From Polyangiaceae bacterium (GTDB taxonomy: Bacteria; Myxococcota_A; Polyangia; Polyangiales; Polyangiaceae), in the NCBI GenBank assembly GCA_020849655.1, contig JADLFU010000176.1, positions 1 to 32,047 of the forward strand: a DNA stretch of 32,047 bases. The letters run 5' to 3'. The notes under the pieces were generated by a model. The model ran no database searches. It was not told the origin of the DNA and was given only the letters and a program-made list of their open reading frames with translations. Position numbers and translations under genes: made by a program. Below, in pieces: positions 18,497-26,974 of the stretch. How positions within the stretch are numbered: the stretch's first letter is position 1; each line of letters opens with the position of its first letter.

Positions 18497-19357
18497 ATGG
18501 CGACCGCACGCAGCGTGGCCACCGCGACCCTGTCCTTCGGGCTCGTGTCGGTGCCCGTGAAGCTCTTCACTGCGACGAACGCCTCCTCGGCGATCTCGTT
18601 CAACATGCTCCACAAGGGCTGCGGCTCGCGCCTCAAGCAGCAGTACGTCTGCGCGAAGGACGGATCGATCGTCGAGCGCGCGGACACGGTGAAGGGCTAC
18701 GAATTCTCGAAGGGCCAGTACGTCGAGTTCACCCCGGAGGAGCTCGACAGGCTCGAGGCCCAGGCGACGCAGACCATCGAGATCACCGAGTTCGTCCCGC
18801 AGGCCGCGATCGATCCCGTCTACTTCGACAAGGCGTACTTCCTCGCGCCGGACAAGGGCGGCGCGCGCGCCTACGCGCTGCTCGGCCAGGCGATGCGCGA
18901 CGCGGGCAAGGTCGCGGTGGCGCGCTACGCCGCGCGCGGCAAGCAGTACATCGTGATGGTGCGGCCCATCGAGGGCGGGCTCGCGCTCCAGCAGCTCCTC
19001 TACGCCGACGAGGTGCGCTCGATGAAGGACGTGCCGGGCCTCGAGCCCGTCGACGTCAAGCCTCAGGAGCTCTCCCTCGCGCAGCTGCTCATCGAGCAGA
19101 TCTCGCGCGCGACGTTCGATCCGACGCAGTACGAGGACGACGTGAAGACCCGCATCCTCGCGGCGATCGAGCAGAAATCGCGAGGGATCGCGATCACCGC
19201 GGGCGACGACGCGAGGCCGACGGCGGAGGTCATCGACATCATGGAAGCGCTGAAGGCGAGCCTGGCCGGGCGTCGCGCGGCCGACGCAGGGCCGCCGCTC
19301 GCGAAGGCGGACGACGGCGCGGAGCCCGGGCGCGACGACAAGTCGGCCGCGGGGTGA
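18497..19357 (+). CDS. ku: Ku protein (non-homologous end joining)
   Basis: A DNA-end-binding protein of 286 residues. Bacterial Ku is a homodimer that encircles double-strand ends and recruits ligase D. The start MATARSVATATLSFGLVSVPVKLFTAT is the family N-terminus, with the SFGLVSVPVK motif. Next come the MLHKGCGSRLKQQYVC segment, a PEEL stretch, and KPIEGG-like RPIEGGLALQQLLYADEVR. It finishes with a short C-terminal tail (about 30 residues) rich in Asp, Ala and Lys. The length is usual for bacterial Ku (about 260-300). The ATG at 18497 is chosen because the family N-terminus begins there, although the frame is open further upstream. No ligD, primase or nuclease gene is adjacent, and the gene stands alone between two efflux operons. 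Confidence 0.95.
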   Translation: MATARSVATATLSFGLVSVPVKLFTATNASSAISFNMLHKGCGSRLKQQYVCAKDGSIVERADTVKGYEFSKGQYVEFTPEELDRLEAQATQTIEITEFVPQAAIDPVYFDKAYFLAPDKGGARAYALLGQAMRDAGKVAVARYAARGKQYIVMVRPIEGGLALQQLLYADEVRSMKDVPGLEPVDVKPQELSLAQLLIEQISRATFDPTQYEDDVKTRILAAIEQKSRGIAITAGDDARPTAEVIDIMEALKASLAGRRAADAGPPLAKADDGAEPGRDDKSAAG

Positions 19358-19473
19358 GGGCCGCCGCGGCGCGCAGGCGGGCGCCACGTTGAGAAGTGTT
19401 AATCGACCCTGATACGCCCCTCGAAGGCGCGGTGAGTCTCCTAGAGTGCGCGGCCGTCGTCGCTCCTCCCCTG

Positions 19474-19478
19474 GGAGA
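19474..19478 (+). promoter_or_regulatory. Ribosome binding site deciding a GTG start
   Basis: GGGAG stands 4 nt before GTG at 19483. It supports that GTG as the start of the TolC-family gene, since the ATG at 19396 gives 29 extra residues that do not look like a signal peptide. Confidence 0.55.
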
Positions 19479-19482
19479 TCAC

Positions 19483-20775
19483 GTGAAACGCACCCACCTC
19501 TCGGTCGTCGTCGGCGCGCTGGCGCTGCTCTCCGCGCGCCCGGCCGCCGCGGAGGAGGGGCTGCGCCTGCGCGACGCCATCCGCATGGCGCTGGCGCGGA
19601 ACGAGCGCTCGATCCAGGCGGGGCAGCGGGTCGACGCGGCCGAGGGCAGCGTCGATCGCGCGCGCGTGGGGTTCCGCCCGTCGGTCACCGTCAGCGCGGG
19701 CGCGTCGAAGTCGATCGAGCCCGACCGCCGCGGCAACTCGGTGCCGATCTCGTCGTTCGCCGCGCTCACCGTGTCGCAGCCGCTGCTGAACTTCTCCACC
19801 TTCCCGCAGGTCGACCAGGCGAAGCGGTCGCTCGAGGCGGAGCGCGCGACGGCCGTGGACACGCGCCGGGTGCTCGCGTTCGACACGGCCCGCGCGTTCC
19901 TCCAGGCGCTGACGGCGGAGCAGATGCGCCGGTCGGCCGAGCAGCGCCACGCCCGCGCGAAGGCGAACCTCCAGAACGCGCAGGCGCGCGCCGAGGCGGG
20001 GCTCGCGAGCGTGAACGACGCGACCCGCGCGCGCCTCGACGTCTCGAGCGCCGCGCGGGACGTCGCGACCAGCCTCGCGTCCGAGCAGCGCGCGATGCTC
20101 TCGCTCGCGTTCGTCATCGGCGAGGCGACCGTCGGGCCGCTCGCGCCCACCGACTCGATGACCCAGAGCGCGGAGACGTTCCGCGACGACGGCAACGCGC
20201 TCGCGACCTCGGCGGTCGCGCGGCGCCCCGATCTGCGGGCGCTCCGGTCGCGCATCGACGCCGCGGCCGAGAGCGTCCGCGAGACGCACTACCGGTTCGC
20301 GCCGTCGCTCTCGCTCTCGGGGCAGGTGCGCCTCACGCCCGACGCGACCGCGCTCCGCTACCACGACGAGACGATCTCGCTGTCGCTCTCCTGGTCGCTG
20401 TACGACGCGGGCGCGCGCGTCGCAGACCGCCGCACCCGGCAGGCCCAGCTCGAGATCGCCCGGCTCGACGAGCGCTACGCGCGGCGCGGGGTCGAGCGCG
20501 ACGTCCGCGTGAACCTCGTGGTGCTCGAGGACGCGCGCCTGTCGTTCAAGGCCGCGGACGAGGCCGTCGCCGCCGCGCGGCAGAGCGCCGAGGAGACCGG
20601 CATCCTCTACAAGCAGGGCCTCGCGCGCGCCATCGAGCTCGTCGACGCGAACGGCAGGCTCTTCGACGCCGAGATCAGCCTCGCCACGGCCCGACTCCAG
20701 ATGAACCAGGCCTACCTCGACGTCCGCTACGCGCTCGGCCTCGATCCCCTCGACGACGGAGGCTCTGCCCGATGA
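19483..20775 (+). CDS. TolC-family outer-membrane efflux protein of the HAE1 system
   Basis: An outer-membrane exit duct of 430 residues. The GTG at 19483 gives a classical signal peptide, VKRTHLSVVVGALALLSARPAAA, with cleavage after the Ala run. The mature part shows the two TolC repeats of helices and strands. The first has LRDAIRMALARNERSIQAGQR, SQPLLNF and NARARAEAGLASVNDATRARLD-like residues. The second has RRPDLRALRSRIDAAAESV, FAPSLSLSG, ETISLSLSWSLYDAGAR and YKQGLARAIELVDANGRL. It is the first gene of the operon. Its stop codon overlaps the adaptor start (ATGA). It probably works with the adaptor and the AcrB/MdtB-like pump that follow. TTGAGA at 19389 is part of a weak promoter-like pair upstream. 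Confidence 0.92.
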   Translation: MKRTHLSVVVGALALLSARPAAAEEGLRLRDAIRMALARNERSIQAGQRVDAAEGSVDRARVGFRPSVTVSAGASKSIEPDRRGNSVPISSFAALTVSQPLLNFSTFPQVDQAKRSLEAERATAVDTRRVLAFDTARAFLQALTAEQMRRSAEQRHARAKANLQNAQARAEAGLASVNDATRARLDVSSAARDVATSLASEQRAMLSLAFVIGEATVGPLAPTDSMTQSAETFRDDGNALATSAVARRPDLRALRSRIDAAAESVRETHYRFAPSLSLSGQVRLTPDATALRYHDETISLSLSWSLYDAGARVADRRTRQAQLEIARLDERYARRGVERDVRVNLVVLEDARLSFKAADEAVAAARQSAEETGILYKQGLARAIELVDANGRLFDAEISLATARLQMNQAYLDVRYALGLDPLDDGGSAR

Positions 20776-22010
20776 TCCGCCTGCTGCTCCTCGCGACGCT
20801 GCTGCTCCTCTCGATGGCTGGCCTGGGCTGCAAGAAGGGCGCGGATCCCGCCGCCAGCCGCGGAAAATCCGGCCGCGGCGGCAAGGGCGTCGCGTTCCCG
20901 GTCGACGTGATGCCCGTCGAGGTCAAGCGCGCCGACTACGTCGTGCAGGCGCCCGGCACCGTCGAGGCGTTCGAGCGCGTGCAGGTCACCGCGCGCGTCG
21001 CCGGCGTCGTCGACAAGGTCGCGTTCCGCGAGGGCCAGGAGGTGAAGAAGGGCGACGTGCTGGTCGTCATCGACGGCGAGCGGTTCCGCCTGTCGGTCAA
21101 CACAGCGAAGGCGTCGCTCGAGAAGACCCAGGCCGCGCAGGCCGACGTCGAGGCGCAGGTGAAGCGGCGCGAGGGCGCGAGCGACAAGAACCCCGGCCTC
21201 ATCCCCGGCGAGGAGCTCGAGACCTACCGCACGAAGAGCCTGACCGCGAAGGCGGACACCGCCGTCGCGAAGGAGAACCTCCGCGCGGCGCAGCTCAACC
21301 TGCGCGACTCGGGCGTGCGCGCGCCGATGAGCGGGATGATCCAGACGCGCAGCGTCGAGACGGGCCAGTACGTGCCCGCCGGCTACGTGATGGCGACCCT
21401 GCTGCAGGTGGAGCCGATGCTGCTGAAGTTCCAGGTGCTCCCGCAGGACGCGCCGCGCCTGAAGCCGGGGATGTCGGCGTCGTTCAAGCTCCGGGAGAGC
21501 AAGCAGACGTTCACCGCGACGATCGCGCTCGTGTCGGGCTCCGCGGACCTCGAGACCCGCATGGTGAACGTGGCGGCGCAGGTCGATCAGGCGGAGCACA
21601 AGTTCTGGCTGCGACCGGGCTCGTTCGCCGACGTCTCGATCACCCTGCCGGCCGCGCGCTCGGCGCCGCTCATCCCCCGCGCCGCCGTCCGCCCGAGCGA
21701 CAAGGGGTTCATCGCGTACGTCCTCGACGGCGACGTCGTGCACGAGAAGGTGCTCGCGCTCGGGATGAACACGAGCGACGGCTGGGTCGAGGTCCGCGAC
21801 GGCCTGAAGGGCGGCGAGAAGCTCGTCGTGCGCGGCACCGAGCCGCTCTCCGAGGGCGCGAAGGTGCGCGCGAGGGAGGTCAGCTCGCTCGACGAGCCCC
21901 CCGCCGACGCGCCTCCGTCGGGCAGCGCGCGCGCGCCAGGCGCCGCGCCGTCCGGGAGCGCGGGGCGTCGGCACCGGGGCGGGGGCGCCGCGCCGTCCTC
22001 GCAGCCGTGA
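20772..22010 (+). CDS. Lipid-anchored periplasmic adaptor of the HAE1 RND system
   Basis: A 412-residue membrane fusion protein. The signal peptide ends in GLGC (Cys20), so it is a lipoprotein like AcrA. PVDVMPVEVKRADYVVQAPGTVEAFERVQVTARVAGVVDKVAFREGQEV is the first beta-barrel/lipoyl part. A coiled-coil hairpin (about 115-180) follows, then the second lipoyl half SGVRAPMSGMIQTRSVETGQYV, and beta-barrel and membrane-proximal domains (IPRAAVRPSDKGFIAYVLDGDVV, and LKGGEKLVVRGTEPL). The last 45 residues are an Ala/Pro/Ser/Gly tail ending in a basic patch, which is unusual for the family and probably disordered. The ATG overlaps the stop of the preceding gene, and the pump gene follows after 12 nt. 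Confidence 0.94.
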   Translation: MIRLLLLATLLLLSMAGLGCKKGADPAASRGKSGRGGKGVAFPVDVMPVEVKRADYVVQAPGTVEAFERVQVTARVAGVVDKVAFREGQEVKKGDVLVVIDGERFRLSVNTAKASLEKTQAAQADVEAQVKRREGASDKNPGLIPGEELETYRTKSLTAKADTAVAKENLRAAQLNLRDSGVRAPMSGMIQTRSVETGQYVPAGYVMATLLQVEPMLLKFQVLPQDAPRLKPGMSASFKLRESKQTFTATIALVSGSADLETRMVNVAAQVDQAEHKFWLRPGSFADVSITLPAARSAPLIPRAAVRPSDKGFIAYVLDGDVVHEKVLALGMNTSDGWVEVRDGLKGGEKLVVRGTEPLSEGAKVRAREVSSLDEPPADAPPSGSARAPGAAPSGSAGRRHRGGGAAPSSQP

Positions 22011-22016
22011 AGGAGG
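22011..22016 (+). promoter_or_regulatory. Perfect Shine-Dalgarno sequence before the RND pump gene
   Basis: AGGAGG follows the adaptor stop codon directly and stands 6 nt before the ATG at 22023. It is the strongest ribosome binding site seen in the window and fixes this start. Most neighbours rely on weak sites or on overlap with the preceding gene. Confidence 0.85.
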
Positions 22017-22022
22017 CGCGAG

Positions 22023-25000
22023 ATGAACCTCACCGAGATCTCCGTCAAGAACACCGTCTTCGCGTGGATGTGGATGGCCGGCACGGTGCTGTTCGGCATC
22101 CTCGCCGTCCGCCGCATCGGCGTCAGCCAGTACCCCGACGTCGACTACCCGAACATCACCGTCTCGGCGTCGTGGTCCGGCGCGTCGCCGTCGGCGATCG
22201 AGCGCGAGGTCGTCGAGCCGCTCGAGCAGGCGATCGCGCAGGTCGAGGGCGTCCGCGAGCTGACGTCCCAGGCGCGCCAGGGCAGCGCGCGCATCACGGC
22301 GGTGTTCGACATGTCGCGCGACGTCGATCTCGCGCTCCAGGACATCCAGGCGAAGACCGCGCAGGCCCAGCGCCAGCTCCCGAAGGACGTCCCGGCGATC
22401 TCCGTCTCGAAGTCGAACCCCGACGACGTCGCCATCGTCACGGTCGCCGTCCACGGCGCGTTCTCGCGGCAGATGCTCGCCGACGTCGCGCGCTACCAGG
22501 TGCAGGACAAGCTCCAGACGGTCGAGGGCGTCGGGCAGATCACGCTCTCCGGCTACGTCGACCGCAACGTGCGCATCTGGCTCGACGCGAGCAAGCTCGC
22601 GGAGCGCGGCGTCGTCGCGAACGACGTCATCAACGCCATCAAGCGCGAGCACGTCGAGGTGCCGGGCGGCCAGCTCGACGCGGGCGGGCGGCAGGTGAGC
22701 GTGCGGCTGCTCGGCGAGGCGCTCGACCTCGCGACGTTCCGCCGGCTCGTCGTCGCGAAGGCGAAGGGAGCGCCCGTCTACCTGGAGGACGTCGCGCTCG
22801 TCGAGGACGGCTTCGCCGACATCAACAGCGTCGCGCGCCTCGACGGCACCCCGATGCAGGCGCTCGGGGTGCTGAAGCAGCGCGGCACGAACGCCGTCGC
22901 CGTCGCGCGCGGCGTGCGCGCGCGGGTCGAGGAGATCAAGCGCACACTCCCCGAGGGGATGCAGGTGGAGGTGCTCTTCGACTCGACGACGTTCATCGAG
23001 GAGTCGGTGCACGAGATCGAGATCGAGCTCGGCCTCGCGCTCATCCTCACGTCGCTCGTGTGCTGGCTGTTCCTCGGCTCCCTGTCGAGCACGCTGAACG
23101 TGATCCTCGCGATCCCGATGTCGCTGCTCGGCACCGTCGCGGTCATCTATTTCTGCGGGTTCACGCTCAACACGTTCACGCTGCTCGGCCTGTCGCTCGC
23201 CGTGGGCCTCGTGGTCGACGACGCCGTGATGATCATGGAGAACATCTACCGCCACGCGGAGATGGGGAAGGACAAGGTGAAGGCGTCCATCGAGGGGACG
23301 AAGGAGATCACCTTCGCCGCGCTCGCCGCGACGCTCGCGGTCGTCGCCATCTTCCTGCCCGTCGTGTTCATGGACGGCGTCGTCGGGAAGTTCTTCTTCC
23401 AGTTCGGCGTGACCCTCTCGGTCGCCGTGATGATCTCGTACTTCGAGGCGATCACGCTCGCGCCCGCGCGCTGCTCGCAGATCCTCGACACGTCGCGCGA
23501 GGGGCGAGGCCGGCTCGGGGCGGCGATCGATCGCGCGTTCTCGCGGCTCGAGCGCGCCTACGCCCGCGCGCTCGCGTGGGCGCTCGAGAAGCCCGCGTGG
23601 GTGCTGCTCGCGACGGCGATCGTGACGGCGCTGTCCGTGGTCGCGTACCTGCGCCTGCCGGCCGAGTTCGTCCCCTCGCAGGATCAGAGCCGGCTGAACG
23701 TGCGCATCCAGACGACGGCGGGGATGAGCCTCGACGCGGCGACGCCGCTGCTCCACGCGGCCGAGCAGCGCCTGGCGCGGCGCCCGGAGGTCGCGCGGGT
23801 GCTGACGACGCTGCAGGGCTCGAGCGGCTCGATGAGCCTCACGCTCGTCCCGCGCGGCGAGCGCAAGCTGTCGGCGCAGGAGCTGAGCGCGGACATCCGC
23901 AAGGATCTCTCCAGCATCGCCGGCATCCGCGCGTCGGTGCAGGATCCATCGCAGCAGAGCTTCGGCGGCGCGAAGGGCTCGCCGGTGCAGTTCACGGTGC
24001 GCGGCTCCGACTGGGACAAGCTCGTCGACGTCGCGATGGGCGTGAAGGCGCGCGTCGAGCAGGAGGGCATCGCGGTCGACGTCACCACCGACTACCAGCT
24101 CGGCACGCCCGAGGTGCAGATCGATCCCGATCGCCGGCGCGCGAGCGAGCTCGGCGTCAGCGTGAGCGATCTCGGCAACACCGTGAGCGCGTTGATCGGC
24201 GGCAACGTCGTCGGCAAGTTCGCGACCGAGGGGCGGCGCGTCGACATCCGCATGCGCCTGCTCTCGCGCCAGCGCTCGCGCCCCGAGGACATCAACCAGA
24301 TCCGCGTCCGATCCGCCTCCGGCGACCTCGTGCCGCTCGCGCTCCTCGTCCATCAGCAGGAGAAGCCCGTCCTGCAGGCCATCACGCGGGTCGACCGGGA
24401 GCGCGCGATCACGATCTCGGGCAACGTCGGCCCCGGGCTGTCGCAGGCGGCGGCCATCGCGCGCGTGCAGCAGATCGCGGCCGAGCTGCCGATGGGCGCG
24501 CGCATCGTGCTCGGCGGGCAGAGCACGCAGCTCGCCGACACGACGAGCAGCCTCGCCTTCGCGCTCGTGGTCGGGATCCTGGTCGCGTACATGGTGCTCG
24601 CGTCGCAGTTCAACTCGTTCCTGCACCCCGCGACCGTCCTCACGATCCTCCCGCTCGCGCTGTCGGGCGCGGCGTTCGGCCTGCTCGCCGCGGGGAAATC
24701 GCTGAACGTGTTCAGCATGATCGGCGTGCTGTTGCTCATGGGCATCGTGAAGAAGAACTCCAGCCTGCTCGTCGAGTACTCGGTGGAGCTCGAGCGCCAC
24801 GAGGGGCTCGACGCGCACGCGGCGATGCTGAGGGCCGGCCCGCTCCGGCTCCGCCCGATCCTGATGACGACGGTCGCGACGATGATGTCCGCGGTGCCGG
24901 CGGTGCTCGGCCTCGGGCCGGGCGCGGAGACGCGCGGGCCGATGGCGTCCGCGGTGCTCGGCGGGCTCACGCTCTCGACCCTCCTGAGCCTGCTCGTCGT

Positions 25001-25091
25001 GCCCGTGCTCCACGTCCTCGCGGCCCGCGCGCGCGCCAGGCTGTCGAGGAAGCGCCCGAGCGCGCCCGCCGATCCGACCCCCGTCAGCTGA
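22023..25091 (+). CDS. HAE1-type RND multidrug efflux pump
   Basis: An inner-membrane proton antiporter of 1022 residues in the AcrB/MdtB/MexF superfamily that expels hydrophobic compounds. It begins NLTEISVKNTVFAWMWMAG, then has SQYPDVDYPNITVSASWSGASP and the LTSQARQGSARITAVF stretch. The first membrane domain contains the proton-relay pair in GLVVDDAVMIMENIYRHAEMG (Asp399 and Asp400). The second has the lysine of LLMGIVKKNSSLLVEYS (Lys910), and FVPSQDQSRLNV marks the middle of the protein. Both membrane halves and both porter domains are complete. The drug range cannot be predicted. The stop codon overlaps by 8 nt the end of the convergent dprA-like gene. Confidence 0.95.
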   Translation: MNLTEISVKNTVFAWMWMAGTVLFGILAVRRIGVSQYPDVDYPNITVSASWSGASPSAIEREVVEPLEQAIAQVEGVRELTSQARQGSARITAVFDMSRDVDLALQDIQAKTAQAQRQLPKDVPAISVSKSNPDDVAIVTVAVHGAFSRQMLADVARYQVQDKLQTVEGVGQITLSGYVDRNVRIWLDASKLAERGVVANDVINAIKREHVEVPGGQLDAGGRQVSVRLLGEALDLATFRRLVVAKAKGAPVYLEDVALVEDGFADINSVARLDGTPMQALGVLKQRGTNAVAVARGVRARVEEIKRTLPEGMQVEVLFDSTTFIEESVHEIEIELGLALILTSLVCWLFLGSLSSTLNVILAIPMSLLGTVAVIYFCGFTLNTFTLLGLSLAVGLVVDDAVMIMENIYRHAEMGKDKVKASIEGTKEITFAALAATLAVVAIFLPVVFMDGVVGKFFFQFGVTLSVAVMISYFEAITLAPARCSQILDTSREGRGRLGAAIDRAFSRLERAYARALAWALEKPAWVLLATAIVTALSVVAYLRLPAEFVPSQDQSRLNVRIQTTAGMSLDAATPLLHAAEQRLARRPEVARVLTTLQGSSGSMSLTLVPRGERKLSAQELSADIRKDLSSIAGIRASVQDPSQQSFGGAKGSPVQFTVRGSDWDKLVDVAMGVKARVEQEGIAVDVTTDYQLGTPEVQIDPDRRRASELGVSVSDLGNTVSALIGGNVVGKFATEGRRVDIRMRLLSRQRSRPEDINQIRVRSASGDLVPLALLVHQQEKPVLQAITRVDRERAITISGNVGPGLSQAAAIARVQQIAAELPMGARIVLGGQSTQLADTTSSLAFALVVGILVAYMVLASQFNSFLHPATVLTILPLALSGAAFGLLAAGKSLNVFSMIGVLLLMGIVKKNSSLLVEYSVELERHEGLDAHAAMLRAGPLRLRPILMTTVATMMSAVPAVLGLGPGAETRGPMASAVLGGLTLSTLLSLLVVPVLHVLAARARARLSRKRPSAPADPTPVS

Positions 25092-25941
25092 TCCGCAGGC
25101 CCCGTCCGGGCTCGTCGACGGCGATCCCCGCGACGACGAGCTCGAGCGTCGCCACCGCGACCTCGATCGCGGAGAGATTCGCGCGCGCGCACAGCGAGTC
25201 CGGGTGCGTGGGCGTCGAGGTCAGCGCCGCGAGCAGCTTCGCGCCAGGCGGAGAGAGCGCGGGCGGCTCCGCGCGATCGGGGGCCTCGGCGCGACCGCGG
25301 TCGTCGAGGGAGAGGGCCGAGAGGAGGTGCCCGAGATCGTGCACGATCCGCGCGCCGAGCCGCGCCTCCTCGCGCACGGTCGCCGCGTGCGGCGCGCCGA
25401 ACCCCTGCGCCAGCACGAGCACCGGCTTGCGGAGCCGCCGCGCGTGGGTCGTCGTGTTGCGCGCGCCGCTGACGAGCGGGCACTCGACGAGCACGGTCGC
25501 CTCCGTCATCGCCGCGAGCACCGCGTTCCGCGCGAAGAACCCCGACCGCGGCGGAGGATCGCGCGGGGGGACGAGCGACACGATCGCGCCGCGCCGCTCG
25601 ACCTCGCGCCACAGCTCGTCCGTCCCCCCAGGGTAGGGGCGCTCGGTGCCGCCCGGCGCGCACACCACCGTGACGCCGCCCGCGTCGAGCGCGCCCCGGT
25701 GCGCGGCCTGATCGACGCCGATCGCGCCGCCCGACCACACCGCGACGCCGCGCTCCGCGAGCGCCGCCGCCGCCCGCGTCGCCCACTCGAGCCCCGATGG
25801 CGACGCGCGGCGCGTCCCCACCATCGCGACGCTGCGACCAGTCGGCAGCGCGCCGCGCACCCACAAACCGCGAGGCGCCCGCCCGGCTCGGGCGAGCGCC
25901 TCTGGCAGCGTCGGCGATCCGGGGGCGTAGTGCGTGGTCAC
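25084..25941 (-). CDS. DprA/Smf-like DNA-processing protein, divergent
   Basis: A 285-residue protein with the Rossmann-like DprA fold. DprA loads RecA on single-stranded DNA during natural transformation. The signature SGGAIGVDQAAHRGAL (70-84) and PYPGGTDELW (102-111) are present, and the last 60 residues look like the DprA winged-helix domain. Several conserved places differ. The RNR that follows FP in the family is ARNA (137-140), and the SGSLITA segment reads SGARNTTTHA (158-167). The loop that normally reads VPG is AQGFGAP. The N-terminal SAM-like domain found in longer DprA proteins is missing. A GTG at 25941 is the start, with GAGGGG just before it but unusually close. The gene overlaps the end of the RND pump tail to tail. 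Confidence 0.8.
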   Translation of the reverse strand: MTTHYAPGSPTLPEALARAGRAPRGLWVRGALPTGRSVAMVGTRRASPSGLEWATRAAAALAERGVAVWSGGAIGVDQAAHRGALDAGGVTVVCAPGGTERPYPGGTDELWREVERRGAIVSLVPPRDPPPRSGFFARNAVLAAMTEATVLVECPLVSGARNTTTHARRLRKPVLVLAQGFGAPHAATVREEARLGARIVHDLGHLLSALSLDDRGRAEAPDRAEPPALSPPGAKLLAALTSTPTHPDSLCARANLSAIEVAVATLELVVAGIAVDEPGRGLRIS

Positions 25942-25997
25942 ACCCCTCTATCGGCCGCTCCCGCCGCGGCTTGCGCGCCGCGACCAGAAATTCTCGG

Positions 25998-26723
25998 TCA
26001 GCGCTCGTAGAGCTGCGCGAGCACGGTGCCTGCGCCCTTCGCCGCGCGCACGCGGAACTGCGCCGGGCCGGGGACCGGGAAGGGGTTCTTGAAGCAGTCC
26101 TTGCCGCCCGCCATCACCGTCTGCACGGGGCTCTGCGGCGACTGCGACGCGACCTGCGGCGGCATCGGCGGCATGTTCGCGACCAGATCGATCTGCACCT
26201 CGACCGGCGGCGACGCGACCGCGATGCCCGTGTAGCACTTGCCCGGCTGCAAGGAGACGCTGGTCGTCAGCATCTGGCCCTCCTGGAGCATCCCGCCGAG
26301 CGCCTCGCCGACGGGCTTGCCGTTCGGCGCGTTCTGCTGGGCGAGCGGCGTCAAGAGCGGCTGGAGGGCCGCGGCCATCGCCGGGTTGTTCGTGCCCGCC
26401 TGCCCGCCGCCCTGCGTCCCGCCGGTCTGGCCCGTCCCGCCCGTGAGGCCCGGGATGGGGAACGGAAACGGGAACGGGGACGCGGTGGTCGCGGCCGGCG
26501 CCGTCGTGCCGGTGGGCTGCGCGGTCGTCTGCGGATAGGGCTGCTGCTGCGGGTAGGGCTGCTGCTGGCCGTACGGCTGCTGCTGCCCGTAGGGCTGCTG
26601 CTGCCCGTAGGGCTGCTGTTGAAAGGAATTCGGCGAGTTCGGCGGCGGATCGTCCTTCTTGCAACCGGCGGAGGCGAGCGCGGCGAGCGCGAGGGTGGCG
26701 ACGAGGGTGGGGCTGAGCTTCAT
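25998..26723 (-). CDS. Putative lipoprotein with QQQPYG repeats
   Basis: A 241-residue envelope protein of unknown function. The signal peptide MKLSPTLVATLALAALASAGC gives a lipid anchor at Cys21, followed by KKDDPPPN. Residues about 35-64 are three QQQPYG and two QQQPYP units, then a Thr/Ala/Pro/Gly-rich stretch to about 115. The rest is a folded-looking region with two cysteines, in GKCYTGIAVASPPVEVQIDL and GKDCFKNPFPVPGPAQFRVRAAKGAGTVLAQLYE. It resembles the beta-sandwich end seen in many Polyangia lipoproteins, but no named domain was recognised. The ATG at 26723 is supported by AGGAG at 26728-26732. The frame continues upstream to 26879 without a signal peptide. It precedes the dprA-like gene on the same strand by 56 nt. 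Confidence 0.78.
   Translation of the reverse strand: MKLSPTLVATLALAALASAGCKKDDPPPNSPNSFQQQPYGQQQPYGQQQPYGQQQPYPQQQPYPQTTAQPTGTTAPAATTASPFPFPFPIPGLTGGTGQTGGTQGGGQAGTNNPAMAAALQPLLTPLAQQNAPNGKPVGEALGGMLQEGQMLTTSVSLQPGKCYTGIAVASPPVEVQIDLVANMPPMPPQVASQSPQSPVQTVMAGGKDCFKNPFPVPGPAQFRVRAAKGAGTVLAQLYER
26532..26621 (-). repeat. Five tandem 18-nt coding repeats (QQQPYG/P)
   Basis: Five 18-nt units with plus-strand consensus CCGTAGGGCTGCTGCTGC encode the glutamine-rich spacer of the lipoprotein at 25998-26723. The units nearest the signal peptide are the best preserved. It is a CTG-rich array likely to vary in copy number. Confidence 0.85.
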
Positions 26724-26727
26724 GGTT

Positions 26728-26732
26728 CTCCT
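26728..26732 (-). promoter_or_regulatory. Ribosome binding site of the QQQPYG lipoprotein gene
   Basis: On the minus strand AGGAG stands 4 nt before the ATG at 26723. It selects this ATG over the open upstream frame and agrees with the signal peptide that starts there. Confidence 0.7.
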
Positions 26733-26974
26733 GGGGGTTGGACGGCCGGGCGGCGCCGGCATTCGCTCGCAGCGCGCGATCGAGGTCGGAGCGTCGAGGC
26801 CGCCGGTCGACGGGGCCGAGGCCGCGCTCGCGGCGGAGTATTCAACATCGGCGGCGGGAAGGGTACAAAAGCGCGTCATCGTAGCCTCGAACGCGCGGCG
26901 CCCTCCCGACCTTTCACCCGCTCTCCGGGAGAACTCGCCCGCGCCGACGCGAAGATCGGCTAGATCCCAGGCCG

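Noticed and set aside
19389..19418. Promoter-like pair TTGAGA and TACGCC, 18 nt apart, before the TolC-family gene
   Set aside because: The second box agrees poorly with a sigma-70 -10 element. The stretch is AT-richer than its surroundings, but this alone does not support a call.
20727..25013. Minus-strand open frame of 1428 codons opposite the adaptor and RND pump
   Set aside because: The composition is Arg/His/Asp/Leu-rich, as expected for the antisense of a GC-rich gene. The opposite strand encodes well-recognised proteins over its full length.
26841..26869. Promoter-like pair TTCAAC and TACAAA, 17 nt apart, before the response regulator gene
   Set aside because: The spacing is right, but the -35 box matches only three of six consensus bases, and chance matches of this quality are common in 250 nt.
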